DNA of 52,721 nucleotides from an uncultured Bdellovibrionales bacterium (lineage in GTDB: Bacteria > Bdellovibrionota > Bdellovibrionia > Bdellovibrionales > UBA1609), in assembly GCA_938002015.1 (NCBI GenBank), contig CALLAU010000047.1:1-52721 (forward strand), written 5' to 3'. Position numbers and translations under genes: made by a program. Under the pieces are notes generated by a model, which searched no databases, was not told the origin of the DNA, and saw nothing but the letters and a program-made list of their open reading frames with translations. The number at the start of each line of letters is the position of its first letter. The first letter of the stretch is position 1. Of the stretch, positions 43,501 through 50,633 are shown one piece after another.

Positions 43501-44494
43501 GTTAGAAATAATTATTGATAGAGGCTATGCTAACAGTGAAGTTATTAAATTCGTATATCAAAATGAATATCTGGTAAAGTATCCAGACTTGCTACAAAAG
43601 CTCATAAAGAAAATCGCAAGATCTGATTATGCTGATCTTATTAAAGTGGTTTTTACAAATCCAAAATGGTCAAAGTACCTCAACTTTTTAAAACCAATAG
43701 TCCTATCAAGTAGTATGGGCTCGATCAGTGCTAAAAAAATGATTATTAAGAGTATTTTATCTCAAGATTATGCTAGTGAGTATTCTAATTTAGTTCATGC
43801 TCTTGTAGTGCAAGGTTCTGTCTGGGGTTCAGACTGGAGTTACGATGAAGAGTTAGTTGAGTTTGTGCTTTCTCGTCCTCATTTTATAACTAACTCAAAG
43901 TGGATTAGTATTATTTTAAAGCGAAATGATGCTCATTATAGCCTTGCAAGACATATTTTCTCAAAACCAGAATCAGAAGTGCATATTTCTTTAATGAGGA
44001 AAATTATAAATAAGCACATTAATGTAGGTTCAGCTTTTTATAACTTTTATGTTATAAATTCTCTACCAAACGGTCACTGGGCAAAGTACCCTGATCTTGT
44101 AAGAGGGGTTTTAGAGGATAAAACTAAGCATAATTTAGTTGCAGAACATGTACTAAAAGGGACTGCTTGGTCAGATCACCCTGATCTGCTTGAAGCTATT
44201 ATTGAAGGCGGGCAAGCAGGATCAAAAGTTATTGAAGTCTTTGAGTTTACAGCATGGAAACGTTACCCGGGGCTTTTTATTAAATTTCTTAAAAATTACC
44301 CACTTGAAGGAACCTCTCAAGTTAAGGGGCTTCTCGTTCATAAAGCCTGGAAAGATATTTTTCAGAGTTATTTAGGTAACCAAAAGCTTACAATCCGTAA
44401 CCTGGTTGCTCAGTCAAGAGCAGTGCCTTTTAATGATTGGTATGCAGGCTATAAAAGAACTGAGTATAGTTGTAAGGCTTTGCTTGCTCCTTAA
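40568..44494 (+). CDS. Family A giant exported protein (NTase-like + ART-like + solenoid), copy 4
   Basis: At 1308 residues this is the longest complete member. The signal peptide is MRLSSALVVIYFILRALVSHAQ. The nucleotidyltransferase-like head spans about 45-240: VYLFGGTASAFAHYVR (GG 60-61), NQDLDIVVDG (Asp101, Asp103), DTNSTGMIAVN, NPPVFAAIRYLAKLAQYEV. The ART-like region spans about 348-447: VVAHETNSFEAYENI (His354), GDGFYTRLG (Tyr394), NLTIRFKLNP, DYIVIRNKAALEL. Residues 500-1270 form about 20 or more helical repeats marked by 'hvLSkpyW' (HVLSKSYWGVHSHIIDDL, NVLSKPEWINQEEWVNYI, HLLSKPEWRKHTYLVDAL). The end is YSCKALLAP after a FNDW motif. No Shine-Dalgarno is obvious. The function is unknown; a secreted effector is inferred. 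Confidence 0.9.
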   Translation: MRLSSALVVIYFILRALVSHAQIEPLHLSKETEQRIERVPEFKFIKEEANKLGVKVYLFGGTASAFAHYVRWDLERETGDEKYQAERFDYDFTNIYRGNQDLDIVVDGTAEQAAVLRRVLKKEYPHFVGSKEAWEVRLLNAQVGDKLPLLDNPDFLNQHTDTNSTGMIAVNADPGEIIFRDLFSWEDPDSRFLNDVASGRIKFLFSESHETTSRFKDGKNPPVFAAIRYLAKLAQYEVEGSEDDLEIIKSIIEGTNWRKVRGNSYVRYKLEEFGKKVLLNAPDSEYAWNLLEETGLRESLVEIDGNQIGLTGSLSWWMNKEPLRTKPLGEGNGKTAAEIFKSHINEDGEIVVAHETNSFEAYENITRSSRGAANAFISRRGVSGEAAVHGDGFYTRLGTIGARATNLTIRFKLNPNAREGEDFIYSGDYIVIRNKAALELIQENLNVSLVDFMNLLKLNQVFDNDHGLLEKLKRKFSRLNQDSEEFKDAKEYILELVAPGEALPESLRFNLEKYDTSTYDKLIDVFTDEIPKFYRHSIDKLFENKEVWRGRTDWIELVLRNNIPELTLKLIEDVLTDEYWVNEPKVIESILSLDTGVEAVIEHVLSKSYWGVHSHIIDDLVEKGKYDNVLVKHIIHLPFWDRSKAEQWIHTILLRGNEDYSIIENVLSKPEWINQEEWVNYIFEKGDSRWRGLIINVLSKKEWANDKGLSMMHKMIDTKKVDSLIISRIVNSPYWSKYPELLKRLSMRNFNSSSLVEYEVFLKPQWKGQVKLLEQVLFEVENQQDLESLINTFLLKGQYSHRVDLLFKALGRFHLKLEDLEQYNLSLEKWNQHEMFLRSLVRKKEYATLLVEFVFSQTDDNGDGKFSNRPDIIFDLIQIGHVDKEIVKHLLSKPEWRKHTYLVDALLSKGDVDVDVDLVEHVLSKWDEDPSYIGKLVTKNTFMGYMLKTPGNVEMRGRLDKAIARYVLSNPEKLNIKWLEIIIDRGYANSEVIKFVYQNEYLVKYPDLLQKLIKKIARSDYADLIKVVFTNPKWSKYLNFLKPIVLSSSMGSISAKKMIIKSILSQDYASEYSNLVHALVVQGSVWGSDWSYDEELVEFVLSRPHFITNSKWISIILKRNDAHYSLARHIFSKPESEVHISLMRKIINKHINVGSAFYNFYVINSLPNGHWAKYPDLVRGVLEDKTKHNLVAEHVLKGTAWSDHPDLLEAIIEGGQAGSKVIEVFEFTAWKRYPGLFIKFLKNYPLEGTSQVKGLLVHKAWKDIFQSYLGNQKLTIRNLVAQSRAVPFNDWYAGYKRTEYSCKALLAP
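40682..41911 (+). repeat. Dispersed repeat, family A head (copy 4)
   Basis: This is closest to copy 1. They share long identical runs such as the segment at 41547-41591, while the following solenoid DNA shows no comparable identity. Confidence 0.75.
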
Positions 44495-44625
44495 GAAGAG
44501 CTTTAGAGGTAATTTATGCCTACAAAAAGAGCTTTTTCTGCTATAAACTTTTGATCAAATTAAGTGGCTTTTTTTTCTCTAAGGAACTATTGTGTTGCTG
44601 TTTAGAGGACAAGAAAAAGCTTAAG

Positions 44626-45186
44626 ATGGATCAAAAAGATAAAATTGAATTAAATGATATTTGGCCTCAAGAAAGAGACTTCATATTTAGACCTGATAGG
44701 CTAAAATATGTTAGGCGCCTTAAGAATGATGAGAACTGTGTTTTTTGCTCAGTCGTAGAAGCTAAAGTGCCTTCAGAGAATAACTTGTGTATTTATAAAA
44801 GTGAACAGGTGCATATTCTGCTAAATAAATATCCATATAATACTGGCCATCTTCTTGTGGTTCCTAATAAGCACATTGGATCTATGTTTGACCTTGATGA
44901 TTCTGATTACTTAGAAATGATGAAAGCTGTAAGGTTTGCATCAAAGCTTTTAACAAAAGTTTATGGAGTTAAAGGTCTTAATGTAGGGGTTAATCATGGA
45001 AAAGTTGCTGGAGCAGGGATTCCTGATCACCTACACTGGCATGTGATACCAAGGTGGTTTGGAGATACAAATTTTTTCCCTGTTATTGCAGAAACTAAAG
45101 TTTTGCCAGAGACATTAGAGCAGACTTGGAATAAACTCTATCCTGCAGTTACTAAGCTTTTAGAAGAAAAGGGAGGAAAACTATGA
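44626..45186 (+). CDS. HIT family protein
   Basis: The 186-residue protein belongs to the histidine triad superfamily of nucleotide hydrolases/transferases. The catalytic triad motif is PDHLHWHVIPRW (His135, 137, 139), with 'YPYNTGHLLVVPNKH' before it and an N-terminal NCVFC pair (zinc or structural). Ap4A hydrolase/phosphorylase-like members have this layout. The frame is open back to 44551 (TTG), but those 25 residues (FFFSKELLCCC) look non-coding, so I start at ATG 44626. It overlaps the rhomboid gene by four bases (ATGA). Confidence 0.9.
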   Translation: MDQKDKIELNDIWPQERDFIFRPDRLKYVRRLKNDENCVFCSVVEAKVPSENNLCIYKSEQVHILLNKYPYNTGHLLVVPNKHIGSMFDLDDSDYLEMMKAVRFASKLLTKVYGVKGLNVGVNHGKVAGAGIPDHLHWHVIPRWFGDTNFFPVIAETKVLPETLEQTWNKLYPAVTKLLEEKGGKL

Positions 45187-45962
45187 GAAGCGCTGGTGGC
45201 GGAGGAAATAACTCCTATCAGATTCAAATGGTGGTCTCACTTACTCCTGCTGTAAAAACTTTACTTATTGTAAACGGTTTAGTTTGGGCCATTGGAGTTA
45301 TCATCATTCAAGAGATGGTGCTTAAAAACTCCATGTTGTTTTCCGTTTTTGGTTTAAGCCCGGCAGTTTTTACAGGAAAGTTTTTTCTGTGGCAGCCCTT
45401 TACTTATATGTTTTTACATTCTCCGCAGTTTATGCATATTTTCTTTAACTCTCTTATGCTTTGGTGGATAGGCTCTGAATTAGAACAGGTTTGGGGTAAG
45501 AAAAACTTTTATAAATATTATCTAACCTGTGGTGCAGGGGCTGGGCTTTTATATGTAGCGGCTATGTACTTAGCAATCACAGCTTTTGGGATAAACCCAA
45601 ACTTACTCTATGTCCCCACAGTAGGGGCCTCAGGAGCTGTTTTTGGATTAATGCTAGCTTACGGACTGCTTTTTGGAGATAGAGTTATTTATTTCATGAT
45701 GGTTTTTCCAATGAAGGCAAAGTTCTTTGTCATGCTTTTAGCTTTAATGGAAGTGGGCTCTATTTTAAGTTCTGGAATAGGTGGAACTGTAAATAATTTA
45801 GCTCACCTTGGTGGTCTTATAGTTGGTTTTATTTACTTAGCATGGGCAAAGTATAGTAAGAAGAGACAGCAAAAAAAATGGATGGGTGGAGCTGGTAGAA
45901 GGCTAAAGCTTGTCGTTGATAATGATAAGAAAGAAGAGAAAAGCGGTCCAACTTATCACTGA
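45183..45962 (+). CDS. Rhomboid family intramembrane serine protease
   Basis: The protein has 259 residues and six membrane helices. The catalytic Ser150 is in VGASGAVFG and His208 in LAHLGGLIVG. The L1 element is 'WWIGSELEQVWG', with 'FTYMFLHSPQFMHIFFNSLM' before it. Rhomboids cleave membrane proteins within the bilayer. The tail after the last helix (about 223-259) is basic and Gly/Lys-rich. It is coupled to the HIT gene (ATGA overlap) and followed by a small ORF. Confidence 0.92.
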   Translation: MRSAGGGGNNSYQIQMVVSLTPAVKTLLIVNGLVWAIGVIIIQEMVLKNSMLFSVFGLSPAVFTGKFFLWQPFTYMFLHSPQFMHIFFNSLMLWWIGSELEQVWGKKNFYKYYLTCGAGAGLLYVAAMYLAITAFGINPNLLYVPTVGASGAVFGLMLAYGLLFGDRVIYFMMVFPMKAKFFVMLLALMEVGSILSSGIGGTVNNLAHLGGLIVGFIYLAWAKYSKKRQQKKWMGGAGRRLKLVVDNDKKEEKSGPTYH

Positions 45963-46047
45963 AAAAAATGAAAGAAGACTTTAATAAATAAATGAGCAAA
46001 TAATCAAAAAAAATTAGATTAACTACAAACAGGAGAATCAAAGAATA

Positions 46048-46227
46048 ATGTCTGATCCAAAAAATAAAAATTACCTAGTAAAGCCAGATTTAAAAAAAGA
46101 TGTACGCTTAAAAGAGATTTTGATTCGTATGGAAGTTTTAAGCGAGGAGGATGTTAAAGCTCAGTATGCTGAATTAGAAGATACAGCAGAAAACGCGAAG
46201 ACTTTCTCAATTTCTGATATTGTTTAA
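46048..46227 (+). CDS. Small 59-residue charged protein
   Basis: This short gene starts at ATG 46048, with AGGAGA about 11 bases upstream, and ends with TAA at 46225-46227. The product begins MSDPKNKNYLVKPDLKKDVR and ends TFSISDIV. It is highly charged, probably helical in the middle (LKEILIRMEVLSEEDVKAQY) and cytoplasmic. A strong terminator follows 32 bases later, so it is the last gene of the HIT-rhomboid operon. The function is unknown. Confidence 0.7.
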   Translation: MSDPKNKNYLVKPDLKKDVRLKEILIRMEVLSEEDVKAQYAELEDTAENAKTFSISDIV

Positions 46228-46259
46228 ATTTTAAAAAGCTTAAAATTTTATCAAAAACA

Positions 46260-46291
46260 AAAAAGAGCTCTCTTAATAGGGCTCTTTTTTT
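46260..46291 (+). terminator. Rho-independent terminator of the HIT-rhomboid operon
   Basis: AAAAAGAGCTCT (46260-46271), loop CTTAAT, then AGGGCTCTTTTT (46278-46289) and further T's. It is a 12-base stem with one wobble. Confidence 0.9.
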
Positions 46292-46408
46292 ATGTCTTTT
46301 AATTACACCTATAAGAAAAAGTTTTAAGTAGTATTTTTTTTAGTATTTTCACTGCATCAAAACCTAACTAGGTTTGATCTTAAGGGACTAAATTGCTATT
46401 TCTTCTTT

Positions 46409-47128
46409 GTGGGGAAAGTTAAGAATAACAAAATCTTATTAAGCTTTATAAGTCTTCTTTTTTTGAGTTTTTTACCATCGCTTTCAAACGCACTAGAAAC
46501 TGAATCTAGTTTTTTAAAGCTTCCTTTATTAAATAAAACTTTCTCTTATGCTGGTCCAAATTGTTTTGGCTCTGCTTTGTATGGAGCTGGTGTTTATGAA
46601 CATATTAGAGGTGTTGATGTAGGGGAGTTTTCGCATGTCTTAAAAACATCATGCTCTGAAGTAAAAACTCCAGAGACTGGAGATATTGGTGTTTATGAAG
46701 TTTCAGACTTTGCTCCTATTCATGCTTTTATGTATTTAAATGAAGAAGTCGCCTATGAAAAGCAAGGAGTTGATTATGTTGGGGCAACGCCAATTAGGCT
46801 TATAGCCTTAAGTGATTTAAAGTATAGAGCTGAAGCAGACGTGTTTTGTAGAAGGTATGGGGATGAGTCTTGTCATAATAAGCTCAAATATTTTAGGTGT
46901 TCATATTATGAAAAACCAAGTCAGCTTTTAGAGCTTGAAGGTAAAATAGAGCTTATGATCAGAGGTTTAAAGTCTTTTAGTGCTGATGAACTTCTTAAAG
47001 CCTATGAAGACCTTAAAAGCTTAGAAAGTCTAGATGAGAGTCTTTTAGTCAGTTTAAGTGAGCAGCTTAAATTCATCTTTGGAAGTGAAGTTTTTGAAAA
47101 AGAGGCTCAAAGCTTTCCATTATCTTAA
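46409..47128 (+). CDS. Exported papain/NlpC-P60-like cysteine peptidase candidate
   Basis: The protein has 239 residues. A signal peptide (ILLSFISLLFLSFLPSLSNA) is followed by 'AGPNCFGSALYGAG', a Cys at the start of a helix as in NlpC/P60-type hydrolases. Next come 'TPETGDIGVYEV' and 'PIHAFMYLNEEVAYEKQG', where the His after the GDI strand fits the second catalytic position. The C-terminal third is helical. It could cut peptidoglycan or proteins in the periplasm. The assignment is from the C...GD...H pattern only. The start is GTG 46409; no Shine-Dalgarno is clear. Confidence 0.6.
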   Translation: MGKVKNNKILLSFISLLFLSFLPSLSNALETESSFLKLPLLNKTFSYAGPNCFGSALYGAGVYEHIRGVDVGEFSHVLKTSCSEVKTPETGDIGVYEVSDFAPIHAFMYLNEEVAYEKQGVDYVGATPIRLIALSDLKYRAEADVFCRRYGDESCHNKLKYFRCSYYEKPSQLLELEGKIELMIRGLKSFSADELLKAYEDLKSLESLDESLLVSLSEQLKFIFGSEVFEKEAQSFPLS

Positions 47129-47131
47129 AAG

Positions 47132-47151
47132 AAAAGTCTCTCCTTTTTTTT
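47132..47151 (+). terminator. Possible weak terminator
   Basis: AAAAG (47132-47136), loop TCTCTC and CTTTTTTTT (47143-47151). It has a short stem with a good T-run directly after the papain-like gene. Confidence 0.45.
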
Positions 47152-47397
47152 GTACTCTTCTAAGAGCAAAATACCACCTTTAGAGCAGAAAAAAATACAT
47201 GGATGTGCCCCTAAACATATTATATTTCCATTCTGGCACCTTATTTGCTACTAGATAGACCATAGCTCCTTAAAGTCTATAAAAGTGGTTTTTTGAACCC
47301 TTTTGAGACAGTGATAAGAGTCTATGACAATTAAGACGAGAAGTCTTATGAGTAAAATTAAATTTAACGTGCTAAGGGCTTAAAAAGACTAAAGATA

Positions 47398-48540
47398 ATG
47401 AAAACCTTACTTACCATAATATCTCTTCTAATGCTGAGCACTACTGTGTTTGGAGCAGGGCCTAATTGTGGAAATAGAACGACAGAATTAGAGACCCAGA
47501 TAGCAAATATTACATCTTCTATGTCAGGTATAGGTAAAACTCTTTGTGAGCAAGAGATGAGAGCTGCTGTAAATGGAAGAAGTAACCAAGCAACAGTCGA
47601 GGCTGTTTGTCAGCAGACTCAGGATGTAGCTTGGTTTCCAAACAGAAGTAATAGAATGACGGAGATTGATCTTTCACAAAATACAGTTGATGGAAGAGTT
47701 GGAAGAGCAATGGCTGTTGTTATGAGTAAGAATACAACAACTCAGGCTATTCAAGTTTGTCCAGGTGTTTATCTGGCAACAGCTCATGGTGTGTTAGACT
47801 CCCCTGAAGCTGCTGCTGAAAGAACTGACCCAGAAGATAAAGCTGTAAGAGAGCCAAAAGATCAAAGAACAATGCTTTTTCCATACCCTATGTCTCCAGA
47901 TAATATCATGAGGGCTTCAACTAATACGCAATATGTTTCCCCAAGACTTAGAGACCCTTCTAAGTGGGACGATGATACGACAGACTATGTTTTTATAAAA
48001 GTTAATGAAGGTGAAGCTAGTAGACCAAATGACTTTGTTAGGCCACTTGATGGTGGAGTTGATGACTTTGTTAAAGCTTCAGAAGTTGACCAAGTTATTG
48101 ATATTGAACTTTATAGAGGGAAAACTCGGTTTAACATGACTGAAGAAGGTGATGCAGGTATTCCTGATTATGATAGATCGACTTGGGTGCAGGGTGCTAG
48201 AAACCTTACAAAGGTTTATGATGCTCCTTTAAAAGTTGAAGAGAGCTGTAGGGTTATTGATAGCCAGACAGGAATGCTTGGAACAGATTGTCCCAGTGAG
48301 TTTTCTGTATCTGGGTCTCCTTTAATTTCTAAGATTGATGGTGAGCCATACTTAGTTGGGACAGCCAATAAGGCAGTTCATAGAAAAGTTGATGAATTAA
48401 ATCCTGCTAATAGTAATGACTTTGTGATCTCTGCAAGCTTTTGTACTGATTATGAAGATGCTTGCGGTATACCTTGTGCCAGCTTTGAAAATACTGTTCC
48501 TAAAGAAGAGCAAAATGCTGCTATAGAGTTTGAAATATAA
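47398..48540 (+). CDS. Exported trypsin-like serine protease
   Basis: The protein has 380 residues. It has a signal peptide (MKTLLTIISLLMLSTTVFGA) and an N-terminal Cys-containing stretch. A chymotrypsin-fold triad can be read: His130 in VYLATAHGVLD, Asp196 in TTDYVFIKVNE and Ser305 in FSVSGSPLI. The oxyanion motif is S-V-S-G-S-P instead of G-D-S-G-G-P. Paired cysteines (Cys284/298 and several after residue 348) suggest extracytoplasmic disulfides. It precedes two large exported Gly-rich proteins and may process them. Confidence 0.78.
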   Translation: MKTLLTIISLLMLSTTVFGAGPNCGNRTTELETQIANITSSMSGIGKTLCEQEMRAAVNGRSNQATVEAVCQQTQDVAWFPNRSNRMTEIDLSQNTVDGRVGRAMAVVMSKNTTTQAIQVCPGVYLATAHGVLDSPEAAAERTDPEDKAVREPKDQRTMLFPYPMSPDNIMRASTNTQYVSPRLRDPSKWDDDTTDYVFIKVNEGEASRPNDFVRPLDGGVDDFVKASEVDQVIDIELYRGKTRFNMTEEGDAGIPDYDRSTWVQGARNLTKVYDAPLKVEESCRVIDSQTGMLGTDCPSEFSVSGSPLISKIDGEPYLVGTANKAVHRKVDELNPANSNDFVISASFCTDYEDACGIPCASFENTVPKEEQNAAIEFEI

Positions 48541-48623
48541 TTTTCTGTATCAAATTGGGAAAATTGCAATTAAACCACTAGATTTTGTTCAAGAACAATC
48601 ACATTTACACCGACTAAAGTTAT

Positions 48624-50441
48624 ATGGTGATTATAACTTCTAAAAAACTTCACTTAGTTTTTTTATTTTTTATTACTTGGTGTGTGCCTGGTTTTGGTCA
48701 AATTGCACCCAGAATTGTGGATACTGGCTTGTTATCTGGCAACAATGAGACTCCATCAACCCCCGGTTGTGCGCCAGGAATGGCTTTAAGACAAATGGAG
48801 GACGGGGGTAGGATCTGCGTTCCTTTTTCGTCATCACCATGTGGAGAAGGTGAAACCTATGTTGATCTTGGTGGTAAAGATGGAGGTTACTGTACTAGTA
48901 AAGACTCAACTAATGACTTTGAAGACTGCAGTAGATATGAACCGTTTAGTCTTGAAGAAGAGGCGTGTACAAATCGCGTTGCAGCTCAAAATGCTGCCAA
49001 TGCTAATGCTGAACAGAGAATAGTTGCTGCTCTTGATGAAGCAATAGCTGAAGCTACTGCTCAATGTGAAGCTGCGGCTGCACAAGTTTTTGATAACTGC
49101 TCTTCTATTGAAGCTAGTCCACAAGGTGGTTCTATTTCTGGTGGAAGTTCAAGTTCTCAGTGTAGCGGAGTAGTTTCAAATTCAAATGCAGCGATTGCAG
49201 AGAATCAAAGACGTTTAAGTGATATTAGTCAGTGTCAGGGTTTAAGATCTTCAGTTGCAAGTTCATGTCCTAATTCAACAGGTCTTATTAATGTTCAAGG
49301 TAGTGCAACAGTTGGCGGTCAATCTGCTACAGCTACAAGACAGGGTAGTAGACAGATTGGAGAAAACGTTCAAACCTTAGAAAGAGCAGAAAGTGTTATT
49401 GCGGCTTTAAGTCCTAAAGAAGAAGAGTTTAATACGGCAAACACTGAATTAAATAGAATCATAAGTGAGTGTAATGCTCATATTGATAATCAAGCTGTTG
49501 ATGATTATGTAGCTGGTGGTGATGGAAACGGTTACAGTGGTGACACTGATGGTGACTATGATACTACAGGTGCAGATACAACCAGTGCTCCAACTACTGA
49601 TAGTGGAAGCGGTGAAATGTCTAATTCAAAATCTGGTGGAAACATGTGGGGCAATTTACTAGGTGCTGCTGCAGGTATAGCTGCAGGCTCTATGGGAGCT
49701 GGTGAAACAGAAGTTCCCCAACCTAGTGATGATGGTTATAATTATAAACCTTATGCTTATGATAACTCTACCCTAGGTGGAGGTAGCGATGGTGGCGGCC
49801 TTGGCGGTGGTGGAGCTGCTTATGATCAAAACGGAACAAGCTTTAATAAAAGACCAGATGACTTCATACCTACAAAAGATGCGACAGGACCTGAAAACCC
49901 AGATGGTGGTGGTGCTAATGCAACTTTAGCTGGCGGTCCAAGAGCAGGCGGTGGAGCTGGAGATGGTTTTGCAGGAATGCCTCCTGGTGGTAATGGGCAA
50001 AGAGCAGCTAATGGGAGAAGTGGAAGAAGAAACGGTTCTGCTAAAGCAAGGCAAATGATTTCAGGGCATAAAAGAACTAAGCAAAACGCTGATGGTAGTG
50101 GGCGTTCTGGATTAAGAGGAAAACTTTCGCCGGGAGCTATGAAACTTGCTTATGAAAAAGCAATTAAAAAATTTGGTAGAAAAGTACCTTTAAAGTTTGA
50201 TGGATCAAAATATGTTCCAGACCTTCTTGCAATGAAAAACTCTAGAAACTTTAAAATGAGAAACGCTAGAACTGTAGCCATGTATCAAGGAACTAAAGCT
50301 CAAAGAGAAATGACTCTTGATGAAAAACTTCTAGAAAAACAAATCAATCCTAATGCTAAGCATGGTATTTTTAGAACGATGAACATCTATTTTAGAAGAA
50401 ACTTTGAAAATGCAAGCCAAGCAAATGGCTTAAAATTATAG
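48624..50441 (+). CDS. Large exported Gly-rich, Cys-containing protein
   Basis: The 605-residue protein is of no recognised family. The signal peptide is LHLVFLFFITWCVPGFGQ. Residues 40-180 hold many Cys (49, 65, 73, 90, 102, 115, 148, 159, 180) and an Ala-rich helix (NAANANAEQRIVAALDEAIA). Residues 290-460 are Gly/Asp/Ser-rich, with a Gly-zipper-like hydrophobic piece (LLGAAAGIAAGSMGAG). The C-terminal 140 residues are basic (KIMR-rich; 'KARQMISGHKRTKQNADGSG') and end with a module HGIFRTMNIYFRRNFENA that resembles the end of the next gene's product. It looks like a surface or secreted structural protein. Confidence 0.75.
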   Translation: MVIITSKKLHLVFLFFITWCVPGFGQIAPRIVDTGLLSGNNETPSTPGCAPGMALRQMEDGGRICVPFSSSPCGEGETYVDLGGKDGGYCTSKDSTNDFEDCSRYEPFSLEEEACTNRVAAQNAANANAEQRIVAALDEAIAEATAQCEAAAAQVFDNCSSIEASPQGGSISGGSSSSQCSGVVSNSNAAIAENQRRLSDISQCQGLRSSVASSCPNSTGLINVQGSATVGGQSATATRQGSRQIGENVQTLERAESVIAALSPKEEEFNTANTELNRIISECNAHIDNQAVDDYVAGGDGNGYSGDTDGDYDTTGADTTSAPTTDSGSGEMSNSKSGGNMWGNLLGAAAGIAAGSMGAGETEVPQPSDDGYNYKPYAYDNSTLGGGSDGGGLGGGGAAYDQNGTSFNKRPDDFIPTKDATGPENPDGGGANATLAGGPRAGGGAGDGFAGMPPGGNGQRAANGRSGRRNGSAKARQMISGHKRTKQNADGSGRSGLRGKLSPGAMKLAYEKAIKKFGRKVPLKFDGSKYVPDLLAMKNSRNFKMRNARTVAMYQGTKAQREMTLDEKLLEKQINPNAKHGIFRTMNIYFRRNFENASQANGLKL

Positions 50442-50472
50442 ATCACTTACAACTTAAATTTAATAGAAGTAT

Positions 50473-50499
50473 AAAGGCTTATGTAGATAGGCTTTTTTT
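50473..50499 (+). terminator. Possible terminator after the Gly-rich protein gene
   Basis: AAAGgC (50473-50478) and GgCTTT pair with one mismatch, followed by a T-run to 50499. The stem is short. Confidence 0.4.
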
Positions 50500-50633
50500 A
50501 TATGTTTTAAAGATATTTTAAAATGTTGCTAAAGTGTTTGGATGATATTTTTTTTGTTTCATATTGATATGACGATAGTCTTAAAACCCCTACTTTAGTA
50601 AATAAGAAAAGCATTAATACCGATTTAATACTT

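Noticed and set aside
44495..44625. Terminator after family A copy 4
   Set aside because: AAAAAGAGCTTTTT (44522-44535) and TTTGATCAAA (44548-44557) are palindromic, but loops and T-runs are badly placed; no convincing hairpin.
50595..50633. Possible sigma28-type promoter (TAAA ... ACCGATTT) before the second Gly-rich gene
   Set aside because: Only the CCGAT core matches and the spacing is one base off; too weak to list.
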